Counted from the stretch's first letter, positions 1 to 12,654 are shown. The stretch: DNA of 64,000 nucleotides from Cadophora sp. MPI-SDFR-AT-0126 (GCA_020747065.1 JAGMVK010000003.1:3224001-3288000), one strand, 5' to 3'. Numbers and translations: made by a program. The notes: generated by a model not told the origin, from the letters alone.

Positions 1-2506
1 CCTGTGCCAGATCACGATTCTTCTGAGGCTTGTCGATGACATCCGCAAGAGAAGCGGGGCACAATTCCAAGGCAATGTAGAGGAACTCTCCCGCGCTTTG
101 CTGGGCGTAGTAACGAATGACTGTGACGATGTTAGCAGCGGGTCAGACTTGTATGGAAGGGTACTAACCATTTGGATGATCATCACTTTCTCTCAAAAGC
201 TTGGTCTCTTGAGATGCAATATCGAAGAACTGAATAAGCATCCGCTTCACGGCAACATCACGTCCATCGAAATTGCCTTGGAAGACCAATGTACCATTAC
301 TTCCAGTCCCGATGAGTTTGTCGGTATTGACTTCAAGAGCACCAATGCGGATAATTGGGCCAGAGACTTCTTGAGGGTCGCTCGGGATTGTACGGATATC
401 AGGCTCCAGTTGAGGTTGCTGGCCGAGTTTCTGAGCATTTCGGACGGCATCTTCAACTGTGGGCGGAGGTTTGGGTATTGCAATACCATCATCTGATGCA
501 CCTTGAGAACTGGCTCGCCCCTTCTTGTGCTTGACGCCGCCACGGCGACCGCGATGTGCCTTTTTGGTCTTCTCTTTCTCGGGACTACCTGGTGGCTTTT
601 GATCTGCAGGAATCTCAAGATTCGTGACTGGTGGCTGCTTTTCTGCTGCCTGATGAGACGCCACCGTTTCTTTGATTTCGACAGTTGAGACGTCTGCTGG
701 CCCGTCCAGTGACGGCACGTCCAGAACCTCTCCCTCGGGGACGGCTGGGAGATTTGCATCGAGTTTGGGGGTCTTCAGAACTATAGCTTCTGCTTTCTGG
801 TCGACTTTCTGATCCCACATGTTCGACATGAGACCGATTTGCGTTCGAACCTCTCTTTGTTTGCTGATGATGACGGCCGCTATTATAAAGTACAGCAGTG
901 GGTTATGGAAGAAGTCACTCAAGTAGTTGAATGCTTGACGAGGGAGTTGACGCAAAATCTGAAGGAATGTCGGATCTCCAACGATGGCGGGAGTGTTCTC
1001 AGCTGGTGCCGATAGATCACTGCTATTTTCCTCGAGAGAACCGGCTATGGTAAGGGGATTGACAACCTGGGCGACTTCAATCGAGTGCAGACCAACAAGC
1101 GCCTCTGATAGTCCAGCGTGATCCATGTAATCCCACTGCGGGTGATGATCCAACCAACTTTGCTGATTGCATTGTGCTGGACGGATACCTCGAACAGCCA
1201 AAGGATACGCCTTGCCCGACATAGCAAACCAGCTTCCATCCTCGGTATGATTGAGAAAGATGCTGCTAGCTCTCTCATTGAGCAAAGTCACATCTTCATT
1301 GCTTGGTGGCAGCGGTTGTGGCAACATAACCAAATTAGGATCGCCTTTTTCGACACCCCAAGGTCTAGCCACATCAAACACTCGCGCCACTGGACTGGAA
1401 AACTTGTGGTTGAACATTCGTCCAGGTTCATTAGGATCTTTCCCATCATAGTCGAAACCAAATATCCCACCATCGTGCCCAGTGTAGATGTACTTATTGT
1501 CGAGAGATTTGCGGTGCTGTCGCTGGAGATCCTGATCGAAGTTGTTGGGACCCCATTCCGAGAATGTAAGAGTAGCTACGTGTCGTTTGTCTCTTTTGTT
1601 GTGAATCGTGACTTCGTATTCCGTTCTGCCCAAAGTCAACGTAGCTACCTTTGGGCACTCTTCTTCCGAGTCCACTCGGCCTTCCGAGGCCTTGCAATTC
1701 TGGTTCCCCATGACACCTTGTGAGCCGAAATAATTTATGACGTCTCCAGTATTTGCATCGACCGTGACCATGCTCGTCTTCTTCCCACCAATATAAAAGA
1801 CTTCCATGGTTTCGTCATAATATGGCGTTTCTTCAACCAGTTCCTTAATCGTAAGACCAGTATTGATCAACCCACGGCCCGGTCCGCTGGGAACGTACAA
1901 GAACAGGTTCCCATCTCGACTCGGCTCGACAATCCACAGGTACTCGTCAACTGACATTGGGTTGTAATCCGGGTCAACCGTTGATCTGTTTCTTCGATGA
2001 TACTCGGTCTTCACCATGGGCATTTCCGCAGAGAGCTGCCACTTCTCCCGGCCAGTCTTCCTCTCTCTGGCGTGTAGCTTCCCATCGACGGTCGCCAGAA
2101 GCACAAAGTCTTCTACTTCCCAGTCCTCAAGACTCCGCGCAATGTGCGGCGAGCCAAGCCCAACCGTGGTATGGCCGGGCCGTCTTGTAGGAGGTGCTGC
2201 AACGGCGGTTTCTGCCGGAGCCAAAGTTGCGATGGCGCTCGCATCGTTATCGTTATTGTTGATTTGTCTGCCCTTGATGGAGGCTAGTGTGTTTTTGCGT
2301 CGTCCATAGCTGGCAGATGTCTCGACGGATCGAGGTATCTTTGTCACCTCGACCTTATTGTAGCCTTCATGGGGTGACTCGTTTCGCTGGACCGCTGGTC
2401 TCTGCTGCTGCTGAGCGTCGACAAGCCATGGTAGAAAGAGTATGGTGGCAGCTAGTAGTATGAAGGTATTGACGTGACCATCTCGAGGAGGCCGCCGTCG
2501 CGGCAT
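1..2506 (-). CDS. IRE1: IRE1 unfolded-protein-response sensor kinase/endoribonuclease, 3' part cut by window edge
   Basis: ER stress sensor. The N-terminus has a hydrophobic signal segment (about residues 13-31), then a luminal quinoprotein-like beta-propeller (TVDGKLHARERKTG, residues ~137-150), a single membrane span near residues 531-549 (LLYFIIAAVIIS), a basic linker, and the start of the kinase domain with glycine loop IGTGSNGTLVFQG and the VAVK lysine. The long first exon ends at 169. A 48 bp GT-AG intron (121-168, GTTAGT donor, GCTAAC branch) joins HPN to VIRYYAQ and on to FLYIALELCPASL, the usual IRE1 kinase text. The rest of the kinase and the RNase domain lie beyond base 1. The start is the ATG at 2504-2506, with no other ATG in the 200 bases upstream. 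In the family this protein splices HAC1/hacA mRNA. Very sure of identity; the luminal domain alone is divergent, as is normal. Confidence 0.96.
121..168 (-). other. intron in IRE1 kinase domain
   Basis: 48 bp GT-AG intron. Without it the frame stops right after the HPN of the kinase domain; with it the frame continues into the conserved N-lobe/hinge region to the window edge. Confidence 0.9.
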
Positions 2507-3671
2507 TGTGGACCTTCAACGTTGCTGATAGGAGCAAAGACAGAACAGAGTCTGTCTGAAAGCGATTGGATTTCGATTGAGCCTGTCGCAAGCTGGAGTG
2601 AATGACGGACTCCTCGTCGTCGTCTTTATCGATGAAGAGAAGGTAGAATGAAAACCCCTCAAAGGGCGGAGAGAGAGAAGGATGTTGGATTGATATAAAT
2701 AAATACCGTTGGACGTGCTGCCCTGGGTGTTATGGTGTGCGAGGTCGTGTTTCAGGAGAATCGATGGAGGTTCGGCAGGCTTCGACGCAAGTAACTTTAG
2801 CTCCGGGAAGCAAGGAGAGAGCGGGGCGGGGGCCAGCCAGGACTGCCGTTTCGGACTCAAAGGCAAAAATCAAAAAGGCTGAGCGAGGAAGGTTACGACA
2901 ACGGAGGATCGCTTTCCTGAGAAGGCCACACGACGGATGTATCCAACAAATTAATTGCAACAATTGCGAAGTGGCGATGAAATCGATCAACTGGCGGGCG
3001 CGTGGGCGTTGGTGTGCTATTTGAGAGAAGGGCCAACTCTGGTCCGTCAGCTTATTGCTTCTGTTTCGTGGGATTCTATTCTGTTATCACGCTACATTTG
3101 TGCCACCTTACTTCCTGATTCGTCTTGTATTACGCTTTTGCCGACTGGATCTGCGAGTTGTCGGTTCGCTCTCACTGGCCTGTCGTTCTGCTGTAAGGGG
3201 GCTATGCTTCAGAAACACCTGATTCACTTATGCCAGGAATGTGCAAATCTTATAAGTGTTGTGGAAGGAAAGTCTCGAGGCCAAACCCGAATATAGTACA
3301 GTAATCGCTCTCGGCATTTCATCTGTGTACAAATGGCACAGTATCGCGCGAGCACCGGGTAAAAGAATTGCGGTCCCCAAGATCTTTGTACGCCAAGGAG
3401 GCAAGGGTGTGATTGGATCGATCGAGATTTCAAGACGATCTTGATCAAAATGCCATGCCTTTGTGCAAAGTCCCTGATGCTGAGCCAGCCACTCTAGGCT
3501 GCCATGAAACAAGGTTCCAAATATCTGTCCGCCAGAGGACGCCATCGCTGGAAGATTTCGAAGTCATTCCATTCATTATTGAGGCTGCAATATGATCTAT
3601 GGTATGGTACAACGCTCCTAACTTTTGCCCATTCATAATACAGAGAACTCCTGCCCTATTCATTCATCAAA
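2507..3671. other. intergenic: IRE1 promoter/leader and CCT2 3' flank
   Basis: No gene seen. On the minus strand a TATA-like stretch (TATTTATATCA, about 2691-2704) lies ~190 bases before the IRE1 ATG. Open frames here lack conserved protein features. Confidence 0.6.
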
Positions 3672-5527
3672 TCATCTCTCCCGTCTCCGTGGTGCACTAC
3701 GAATGATATTGTCCACTCTCAACAAAAGCTATCACAGAGTCAGCACAGTCAATAATTCGGTCAGAGGGGCAATTTACTTCAGCAGCTTCCGAAGCAGATG
3801 AAACAACAGCCTTCTTGAGCTTGTAACTTTCAATGACTCCGAGTTCACGCATGTCTGTGATGCCACCCCCTGGAGTAAGCAGATCCAAACCATATGTAGT
3901 CATGCCATCGTATATGGCAGTCCTGAGCTTCGCAACAAGATCACTGGAGTCATAACCTGCATTGTCGGCAAGGATGGTAGGTAACTGACGCAGAGCAGTT
4001 GCGAACGCTCCAACAGCAATTTGCTTCTTCCCGTCAACCTTCAAAGCGGCTCCCTCGACGGCCTTTGCCATCAACATCTCAGCGCAGCCTCCGCCGAGTG
4101 TGGTTCTTGGCTCCTTGACAGTTTGTGACAGAACTGCAAGGGCATCATGAAGGGATCGTTCAGCCTCATCCAGAAGTTGCTCAGTAGCTCCTCGCAGGAC
4201 AATAGTGCAAGCCTGACCAGCTGCAACACCGGAAAACTTGATCAGGGTATCCTCACCGATGATCACTTCCTCGATCAGATCGCAGTGGCCAAGTTTTACT
4301 TGCTCTGGGTGATCGAATGTAGATGTGATATCTCCACCTGTGACCAAAGCCAGTCTCTCTATCCCGTCGAAGTCCGCATGCTCAATGGACATGATTCCAG
4401 CATCTGAGAAAAGCTGCTCCGGCCAGTTATAAATAAGTTGTCTGTTGATGAAGCAGTTGATGCCATGTGCCTTGATCTTCTCAACCTTTGCCTTCATCTT
4501 GTCCTTCTCCGCCTTCTCTAGCTCTGCAAGCTTTCCAGTCGAAGTAACCTTGACTCGAGCGCCGAAGATCTTGATCTTGTCCGTATCCATCGCAGTGTTT
4601 GCGATCAGAATCTTGGCCTTCTCTAATCGCTTTGGTTGGTTGACTCCGATCTTCTTGTCCAAAATGAAGCCTTCATCAAGATATGAGTCCATAAGCTTTC
4701 CACCGGCCTTCTTGATGATCTGGATATGGCTGAGATCAGAAGATCCCTTCATACGCAACACAGCATCACAAGCCAGCTCTGCAAAGTGATTGCGGTCCTG
4801 TGACAAGACTTTTGAACTGAGAGTCGTCCTCGCAATGGCTAGTAAATCCTTCTTGAAAGCCTCAGGGTTATTACTGTGGTCCACCGCAGATTTCTCCAAA
4901 GCTGCCAAAGCCGCATGGCTTGCTATTCTGTATCCTTCGATGATCGTCTGAGGGTGGATCTTCTTGTCAACCAACTTCTCTGCCTCCCTTAACAACTCTG
5001 CAGCCAGAACTGTGACTGATGTGGTTCCATCCCCAACTTCATCATCCTGGACTTTTGAGATATTGACGAGAACTTTCGCCGCAGCATTATCGAGGGCTAT
5101 GGATTTGAGGATCGTAGCACCATCATTCGTAACCATCACCTCTCCTGTGGAAGCACTCTGGAGAATCTTGTCCATTCCCTGTACTTCCAGTTAGCAGGCG
5201 TACCTGGGCGTCGGTAGCTTGGGGGATCATGCTTTGGGACCCAAAGTAGACTTCACTAAATCTCCAACAGCGATAGCACCCACTATAAGCAAAGTATCAG
5301 CACAGATTTTGTACAGCTAGCTCACACCACATGCAGAAGCCCAAAATGTGTATCATTTTGCATCTGCCAGCTTCAAGGGAGCTTCGAAGGCGCAGAGGTA
5401 GGGGAGCTTGCTGAAGCTCTATTGACACCGGAAGATTTGGCATACCGAAAGCTGAAAGACGAGCATTTTCTCCCTTCTCCTCAGTGGTTCCATCGTCAAA
5501 GATTTGGGTAGGGTTGAAGGATGCCAT
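3672..5527 (-). CDS. CCT2: T-complex protein 1 subunit beta (CCT2), chaperonin subunit
   Basis: Subunit of the cytosolic CCT/TRiC chaperonin that folds actin, tubulin and other proteins with ATP. Exons (minus): 5446-5527, 5233-5282, 3778-5178, 3672-3728; 529 residues, the usual family length. The N-terminus has TEERAEN-like [13 protein letters not shown], then [23 protein letters not shown], the ATP motif [12 protein letters not shown] and GDGTTSV, and late [11 protein letters not shown]. The C-terminal exon adds [15 protein letters not shown]. The second intron (5179-5232) begins with GC instead of GT and splits the conserved GPK/GMDK motif. The last intron is 49 bp. It is divergent from the eIF3b gene, with starts 405 bp apart. 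Frame and conservation agree at every junction, so I am very sure. Confidence 0.96.
5179..5232 (-). other. GC-AG intron in CCT2
   Basis: 54 bp intron with donor AAA/GCATGA, branch GCTAAC and acceptor TACAG. Reading through meets a stop two codons after GPK. The only nearby GT donor would leave a 26 bp intron behind that stop. Confidence 0.85.
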
Positions 5528-5932
5528 GATTCTGGATGTGTTGTGTTGATTTTGTGAGGTTGGCTCGTTATCGAGGCAGCTTCAGGCGCGTCCTCAAAGT
5601 CCCCCAAATTTTCGCGCGACAGACTCTCGCTAAAATTGTTAGCCCACCACACCACGACAGGGCTGTGGTCGACGATACCTGGATCTCGATTTTTCTTGAA
5701 GACTCTCGCAGTTGACTCAACGAGAAACCGACTCACTCGCAAGTGCTCTGACTGTCACAGGACATTAAAAGCGACATTCCCGTTGAAAAGGTCTGCAAAA
5801 CCGCTAGCCTGACCCAACGCCGCAATCCCACACAAAAAAAAGCCAGCCGACGAGGGGTAGAAACCCACAACCACAAAGACAAGTCACGAAACAAATACAG
5901 ACAACGAGAGAGGAGGTCACATAATCGCAATC
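5528..5932. promoter_or_regulatory. shared divergent promoter region of CCT2 and eIF3b
   Basis: 405 bp between two start codons pointing away from each other, both serving protein synthesis or folding. It must hold both promoters unless one overlaps coding sequence. No specific binding site is claimed. Confidence 0.6.
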
Positions 5933-8263
5933 ATGGCGCCGAGCTTTGATCACCTACCGGATCCAGAGGAGGAGGATTACGATGAGGATGAGGAACTTGA
6001 CTTTTCAGATCTGCGAGAGAGATTTGAGGTTCAGCTGGAACAAGGACTGGACGCATTTGTGGTCGTCGATGGATTGCCAGAGGTCACGGAAGAGACAAAG
6101 CCAAAGTTGATCAAGTTCTTGAGGAGGAAATTGGAGCCTGTTGGAAAGATAAAGGAGGAGTCGATTCACATGCCACTTGATTCCTTCGGAAAGTCAGAGA
6201 AGTAGGTCACGACTTGTGCTAAATCCTCATCCATGGATGCTGATAATTCCCAGGTTTGCGTTTGTTGAGTACTCTTCCCCTGCTGAAGCCCTCGCTGCAT
6301 GCAAGCAACTGGACGGTGTTCCGCTCGACAAGAGACACATCCTCCGAGTAAATAAATTGACAGACATTGAGCGATTTGGCCGAGAAGGACGTATCGATGA
6401 GAACTACACACCCCCAAAGATCGAGGAATTCCAGGAGAAGGAGCACTTGCGATCATGGTTGGCAGACCCAAGTGGCCGTGGACGGGACCAATTTGTTATG
6501 TACAAGGATGATAGAGTTCAGGTCTTCTGGAACAACGAAAAGGATGCACCAGAGCCCATTGTGGACCGACAACACTGGACCGAATCATTCGTTCAATGGT
6601 CTCCCTTAGGTACATACTTGACCTCCATGCATCAGCAAGGTGTTCAGCTATGGGGTGGACCATCGTGGATCCGACAAAAGCGATTCCCTCATCCATTTGT
6701 CAACTTAGTAGACTTCTCGCCCAACGAGAAGTACATCACAACCTGGTCGAATCGCCCCATTGTCATCGGAGAAGAGGGTCACCCTGCACTGTCGGTTGAC
6801 GATGATGGAAAGAACTATGTTATCTGGGATATCGAGACTGGCAAACCACTCCGTTCATTCGCAAACCTCGACCTTCCTAGCAACTCTGTTGATGAGTCTG
6901 GTCAACCTGTAAAGCGAAAAGTTGTCTGGCCAGCTTTCAAGTGGTCGGCTGATGATAAGTATGTTGCGCGGTTGACACAAGGTTCTTCGATCTCCGTCTA
7001 TGAATTGCCTCGCATGGGTCTTCTCGATAAGACATCGATCAAGATTGATGGTGTAATGGAATTTGACTGGGCACCTGCTACACCTAAGAGAGAAGGCGTA
7101 AAGACCTATGAGCAATTATTCTGCTTTTGGACACCCGAAATCGGCAGCAACCCAGCCAAGGTCGGATTGATGAGCATCCCCTCCAAGGAAATCGTCAGAA
7201 CTCTCAACCTCTTCAGCGTCACTGATGCCAAGCTTCACTGGCAGTCAAATGCCGATTATCTTTGTGTCAAGGTCGACAGACACTCAAAGTCAAAGAAGTC
7301 CTTAGCAACTAGTTTGGAGATCTTCCGTGTTCGTGAGAAGGGAGTGCCTGTTGAAGTTGTTGATGGCATCAAGGATACCGTCATCAACTTCGCTTGGGAG
7401 CCAAAAGGAGACCGATTCGTTATCATCACCACAGCCGAAGTTGTCGCTCCTTCAGCTGTTCCCCCAAAGACTTCAGTTGCATTCTACTGCCCAGAAAAGG
7501 TCAAGGGTGCAGGTGTCGGTAACTTCAAGCACATTCGAACCTACGACAAGAAGAACAGCAATGCCATCTACTGGTCGCCAAAGGGTCGCTTCGTCATCGT
7601 TGCAACCGTTCACTCGCAACAAAGTTTCGATATGGAATTCTTCGATATGGACTTTGAGGGTGAGAAGCCAGAGAGTGACAAGGATTTGACAGCCAACCTG
7701 CAACTCATGAACACCGCCGATCACTATGGTGTTACGGATATTGACTGGGATCCAACTGGCCGCTTCGTCGCAACTAGTGCATCTATTTGGAAGCACGCTG
7801 TAAGTGTCACATTGCATGCTTCGTTCTGTACCTAGCTAACACATAGCAGATGGAGAACGGATACCACCTGTACGACTTCAAGGGCGAGCAGCTCCGCGAA
7901 GAGCCAGTCGAGAAGTTCAAGCAATGGCTGTGGCGCCCACGCCCACCAAGTCTCCTCACCAAGGAAGAGCAAAAGCAAATCCGCAAGAACCTTCGCGAGT
8001 ACAGCAAAGTCTTCGACGAGGAAGACAAGGATCGGTTCGCCTCAGCCGATCTCGCAGTCGTCGAGCACAGACGCAGACTCCTCAACGAATGGTTGGCATG
8101 GAGAGAACAAATCACCCAGGAAGTTGCAGAGGAGAGAGAAGCCCGCGGTCTCCCACTCGATCCAATCGAGGGCCTCATCCAGAAGACCGATGAAAGTGAG
8201 GACCAGGTTATCGAGGAGATTGTCGAGGAGATTGTGGAGGAGACCGAGGAGATCATGCCATGA
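5933..8263 (+). CDS. PRT1: eukaryotic translation initiation factor 3 subunit B (PRT1)
   Basis: Scaffold subunit of eIF3, which binds the 40S ribosome and promotes mRNA recruitment. Exons 5933-6201, 6254-7799, 7850-8263; 742 residues, the family size. An acidic N-terminus ([16 protein letters not shown]) is followed by an RRM ([22 protein letters not shown]), then the linker [12 protein letters not shown], and a long beta-propeller/WD-like region ([54 protein letters not shown]). The C-terminal helix is charged ([16 protein letters not shown]). Intron 1 (52 bp, donor GTAGGT) joins GKSEK to FAFVEY; intron 2 (50 bp, CTAAC branch) leaves the reading frame at a codon boundary. All three parts agree with PRT1/eIF3b. 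Confidence 0.96.
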
Positions 8264-8880
8264 GAGTAGACTGGGCTGTTGTTACTGTAGTTTTTCCACT
8301 TTTGTCGCAATCTTCTCAGGAGTTTATTCTGCAGCTTCCTTGCATATTTGCCTGCCCACTTGCGTAGGTTTCCTACGCCTTGGTCTACGCAACGCAATGC
8401 AGGGTCTGGGATGCATGCATGTCCATGAAATAGAGATGCCAGCTATGAAATGAGCGGACGACATGAGTGCATAGATCATTCTAAAGCATAGCAAAGCAGA
8501 ATCAAAAAAAAATATGAAGGATGATTTGTGTCCGATTCTCGGTCATATGTCTTGTGCAACTGGTACATCCATAGAGCCAGTAACAGGTAATCAGTGAATT
8601 GCTTCCGTGATTTACGACGATCCTCAAGAAGCGCTTCAACGACAAAAATAACCCCAACACCACACTGCACGTCACAAGCACACGCATCGCACCTCCAAAA
8701 GATCCGTCTCTTTCCTGTCACGTGGACTCCACAAATCCAGTTGGAGTCTTCCTCACTTCTTCAAGTCCCCATGTCCAGTGTCTTCCTCTCCCTTTCTCTC
8801 CACACTCCATACCCCACACCATAATCTTCCTCTCCACTTCGACTCCTAATTTCTTGGCTCACATTTGTCAGACCGTCAAG
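8264..8880. other. intergenic: eIF3b 3' flank and promoter of the dehydrogenase
   Basis: No gene seen. The last ~200 bases before 8881 are pyrimidine-rich (tracts such as TTCCTCTCCCTTTCTCTCC), a common feature of fungal promoters and leaders. Confidence 0.5.
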
Positions 8881-10234
8881 ATGCCACCTTTAGCCACCAT
8901 CGGTATCCTGTCTATTGGGGAGATGGGCATGGGAATTGCGAAGTTGTTGGTCGCGCATAATTATCGCGTGGTGACGAATTTGGAGGGTCGAAGGTGGGGT
9001 TTTAGCCTTTCGTTTGTTTTGATGCCGTTTTTATGTTTTGCTCTAGTCTGAATTCTCGAACTGAATTATTGTTTTCGTTTCACCCATTGGGTCTTCACTT
9101 CATGGGCAAGATATTCTTTCTCCGTACTTGTTCGCATTCTCATTCTGAGATTGTTGAAAGGCATGCCTACATCAGGGGATATTGAGAAGCCATGTCTTGC
9201 TTGAATCATCCTAAGACAAAGGAAAATGACTCAGTGTGCTCTATTTCTCTCGCTTCATTATCGTTCTACTGCCAGCGTTTGGGTCATAAGCTAAAGGTGT
9301 AGCAAAAGTATGATCTCGACTAACATCTCCCAGTACGGACACACAATCTCGAGTAAAAGCAGCCTCTATTGAGAATCTCGCAACAGACACATCTCTCGTC
9401 ACGGAATCAGATTATATTTTCTCAATCGTTCCACCTCGTGATGCAGTCGCTACCGCAAAACGAATCACCAGCGCCTACGCAGCACTCCCAGTGCCCAAGT
9501 CCTCGCCCCTCTACTACTTAGATCTCAACGCCATATCTCCAAATACTGCTCGCTCAATAGCGACACTTATTGCAACCGAGACACCCACAATCAAGTTCCT
9601 AGATGGCGGCATTATCGGCGGTGCTCCATCCCGAAAAGATGCCTTAGCTCAACCCACCACGACGTCTTCCACTCCACCCACATCTCACACATGGAACAGA
9701 CCTTCCATCCCCGTCTCGGGGCCCAATCCTCTTTCGAAGGCACCAATATCAGGTCCAACTCTCGAAGCCTTGCTAAATGTGAAACACATCTCTTCGGAAA
9801 TAGGACCCGCATCTGGTCTGAAAATGTGTTTCGCAACAACCACAAAAGGCTTTACAGCCCTCTGCATCCAAGCCTTCACAACCGCCTCCCGCCTTGGAGT
9901 CCTTGATGAACTCAAAACTGAAATGTCAGAGCGCATCCCTGGGTTATACAAAGCCAGTGGCGGCGTTGTCAACATGGCGCCGAAGGCCTACAGGTGGGTT
10001 GAGGAGATGAAGGAGATTGGACGAACGCATGGTGTTGATGGAGGATTTGACTTCGAGGGTAGGGATGGTGATAGGGGGATCTTTGATGCTGTGGCGGAGG
10101 TCTATAGAGTTGTTGCTGATGAGACGGTTTTGGGCGAGGAGAAGACCGAGAGGAGGAAGAGGGGACGGACGGTTGAAGATGTTGCTCTCGCAATGGGAGA
10201 TGGGTTGGCTGCTAAGAGGAATAAGGCTGACTGA
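8881..10234 (+). CDS. NAD(P)-binding 6-phosphogluconate dehydrogenase-like protein with DUF1932-type C-terminus
   Basis: Two exons, 8881-8993 and 9334-10234; 337 residues. The N-terminus has a Rossmann nucleotide-binding start (GILSIGEMGMGIAKLL), then NYRVVTNLEGRS as in NADP-linked beta-hydroxyacid dehydrogenases, SIVPPRDA, YLDLNAISP and FLDGGIIGG. The helical C-terminal half (SGLKMCFATTTKGFTALCIQ) resembles the DUF1932 domain. The 340 bp intron is long for this genome but is forced: it joins EGR to STDTQSRVKAAS. The family oxidises beta-hydroxyacids with NAD(P); the substrate cannot be told. The C-terminus is basic and low complexity (GEEKTERRKRGR). Fairly sure of the family, not of the reaction. 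Confidence 0.85.
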
Positions 10235-10805
10235 AGTCATATGAGTTCGAGGGAAGTGGTCATGCTTGCTCTGAGGAGTTTTGATCGAATGATAGAAACA
10301 TAGTATGCCAGTCGCCGAACTTGTTTCCAAGCCGAGTGCTTCCTATTCTGAAGGCGGGAAATTACGCATACTTGCAATTAAGACTGGCTTCCGAAGACTG
10401 GCACCGAACGATCATTTCGTCCAAACGGCTTTGTAGCACTTGGAAGTCAAATGGGATACTCATGTCAGCAGCTCTCGTATTACCGAGAGATCTCAACCGT
10501 ATCAGACAACTTCTTGCATCAGAAATTGACGGGCATGTGGTCCCGCAAAAAATGAACAGACTTAAAACTTCTGGAAAGAGGTTCCCTTTGTCTCGTAAGA
10601 CAAGAAATTGTTACCTTAAAAGTTGACCTCGGCAAAAATACCAAGCCAAGACAGAAACTGGGGTGAGCGCTCTACAAGTAAGCGAAGATCAAGTAATCGC
10701 CCGCCACTGGTGGATTTAACTGGACCAGCAAAACTCTGCACACCAAGATTTTTGACACTTTCTAGTAACGAAATAAGCACTAGAATGAACAAATCAGCAT
10801 CAAAA
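10235..10805. other. intergenic between the dehydrogenase and tRNA-Arg
   Basis: No coding or RNA feature recognised; ordinary base composition. Confidence 0.5.
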
Positions 10806-10877
10806 GGCCTGCTGGCCCAATGGCAAGGCGCTTGACTACGAATCAAGAGATTGCAGGTTCGATCCCTGCGTAGGTCA
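10806..10877 (+). tRNA. tRNA-Arg (anticodon ACG), no intron
   Basis: Folds as a full cloverleaf of 72 nt: acceptor GGCCTGC with GTAGGTC (with G-U pairs), D arm, anticodon stem CTTGA/TCAAG with loop CTACGAA giving anticodon ACG, T stem GCAGG/CCTGC with loop TTCGATC, discriminator A. The B box GGTTCGATCCC is canonical. T runs at 10899-10902 and 10906-10912 can serve as Pol III terminators. Confidence 0.95.
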
Positions 10878-11726
10878 CGATGAATGATGAATTCTCTCTT
10901 TTGAATTTTTTTGGGGCTCTTCAACGTCAGGGTCTGAGACTCTTGTGCGCAGCTTTTTTGAATCATTTTCCTTCCCGATTATAATCTCCCGCTACTACTT
11001 GCTCAGTCGGCACTTCATTATGAACGAATCAAGTGGATGAGGCGATGCTTGGCACACTTTCCAAGCACAACATACAAAGATAACTTTTATCCTCCCGGGA
11101 ATATATGAGTTTAATCATTTGAAGATTAGAAAATTCTCACTATTCCGTCATAACGTTCGAATTGGAAGTATTTTCCCTGGTCTCTGTTGTGCCTGGGTTC
11201 CGTATATTTCTAACCCGGTAATGTAAGACTTCAGTGAAATGGTCACTCACTGCGAAAATTCGCCATCCATACACAATACAAGAGCTGGAGTATGAAGGTA
11301 CTTCCGCGATGATAGTTAATTGGTGATCTAAGCTTTTCTGCAGATACGAGACTGAAAGCTAAGACGCTCAGTTGGTCATTTAGAGTGGCAACCATTTATG
11401 TCAACAGCCGCTTTATTCAGGATGCGCACCGCGTCCTCAATCTCCTCACACTGCCAGTATTCGCAAGAAGCAATAAGTATCTGTGACGAATACCCCGGGG
11501 AACATCTAAATCGAAGGAAGTGAGCACCTTGCCAGCGCTGTAATGTGGATATGGGTTGGTCAGCGATTCTCCCGAGGAATCCGAAAAGACTATCAGGAAC
11601 AAACTTAAAAAAGAGGACCAAAATTTTGGAACTTGAATAAAGTATGTGCAAAGTTACCCAATGTTGCAAGTCTTCCATTCGTTGATGCTCGCCCCATTGT
11701 GTAATCGCACGCGCACAGGAGTTCCG
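10878..11726. other. intergenic between the tRNA and the nested mobile element
   Basis: Beyond the tRNA terminator no feature is recognised. Single tRNA genes are common neighbours of retroelement insertions, but here the gypsy sits inside another element 1.06 kb away. Confidence 0.5.
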
Positions 11727-11770
11727 GTAACGTCTAACCCCCCCCTTCCGGCCACCTTTTACACCAAAAC
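11727..11770 (+). repeat. left terminal inverted repeat (44 bp) of the AT-rich element
   Basis: Exact reverse complement of 20209-20252, including the run of eight C. Confidence 0.9.
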
Positions 11771-11936
11771 ACGCGATTTTAAGGTATTAATAAAAACACA
11801 ACTAATTAATGATATTAAATAATTTTTTTATAATCATATTTCTTATATTTAAGTGATTAGATTTACAAAGGTAAGTATATTTTGAACTATAAATTATTAT
11901 GTAATATTAAATTTTAGTTTTTACATACAAAAAACG

Positions 11937-12158
11937 TGTAACGTTGAAGTGACGGAAGTGCTGGAAATAGGGGTACTCAGGTTTAGCCGGAATATTACCG
12001 GACGGAAGCCGGACCAGATTCGTGTATATATAGGACCGCTCCTCCTGTGAGGGCTCCTTACCTTCTTGTTTCCTTCGTACCAGACCTATAATATTACTAT
12101 TTGCCTACCCTCTTGCTCCCATACTTGATACTGCACTTAGTAATATTGTGTCGTTACA
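11937..12158 (+). repeat. 5' LTR of the gypsy element
   Basis: 222 bp, short inverted ends TGTAACG/CGTTACA. A TATATATA box sits near 12024-12031, followed by ACCTATAATATTACTATT. Identical by eye to 19476-19697. Confidence 0.95.
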
Positions 12159-12654
12159 TTAAACAAGAAGGTCACTCCCGCCGGGGACGGCCTATATAAT
12201 ATCCCACCACCCAGAAGATACAGTCGACCGATTCTTATCCGAATCGCCCCCGATTGCTATCCTCGAAGAGTCAGGATTCCAGAGATCTCCTGAACGAACT
12301 GATGAACCAGGGTTTGGTTCTGCTCGTCGCAAATCAGTATAATCAGAGTGGAGTAGTCTTCATTGACAGAGACTCCAAATAACCCCCTCCGCACAGAGGC
12401 CGCTGTGGACAAATTTGAGGTATCGCAACTACTGCTACCGGAACCCTCAAGTTTACGAAACTCTCTTAAACTACCTTCGTTCCCCTTCGGAACGCAACCG
12501 CGCAACTCCCACCGCCTATGGAGTTGCGGCGTACAAAAACTACCCTAATGCTAATATCCCTTGCTGGGAAATTGCGAAGTGTCCCCTCAACACTCCTGGA
12601 ACCCCTATTTCGGGACTGACCCGAATCACGCCCGAATCTTCTCCTATTCCTATC

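Noticed and set aside
12415..12654. Upstream extension of the gag frame
   Set aside because: The frame is open but has no ATG before 12655; a start at a TTG codon is unlikely in a fungal nuclear element.
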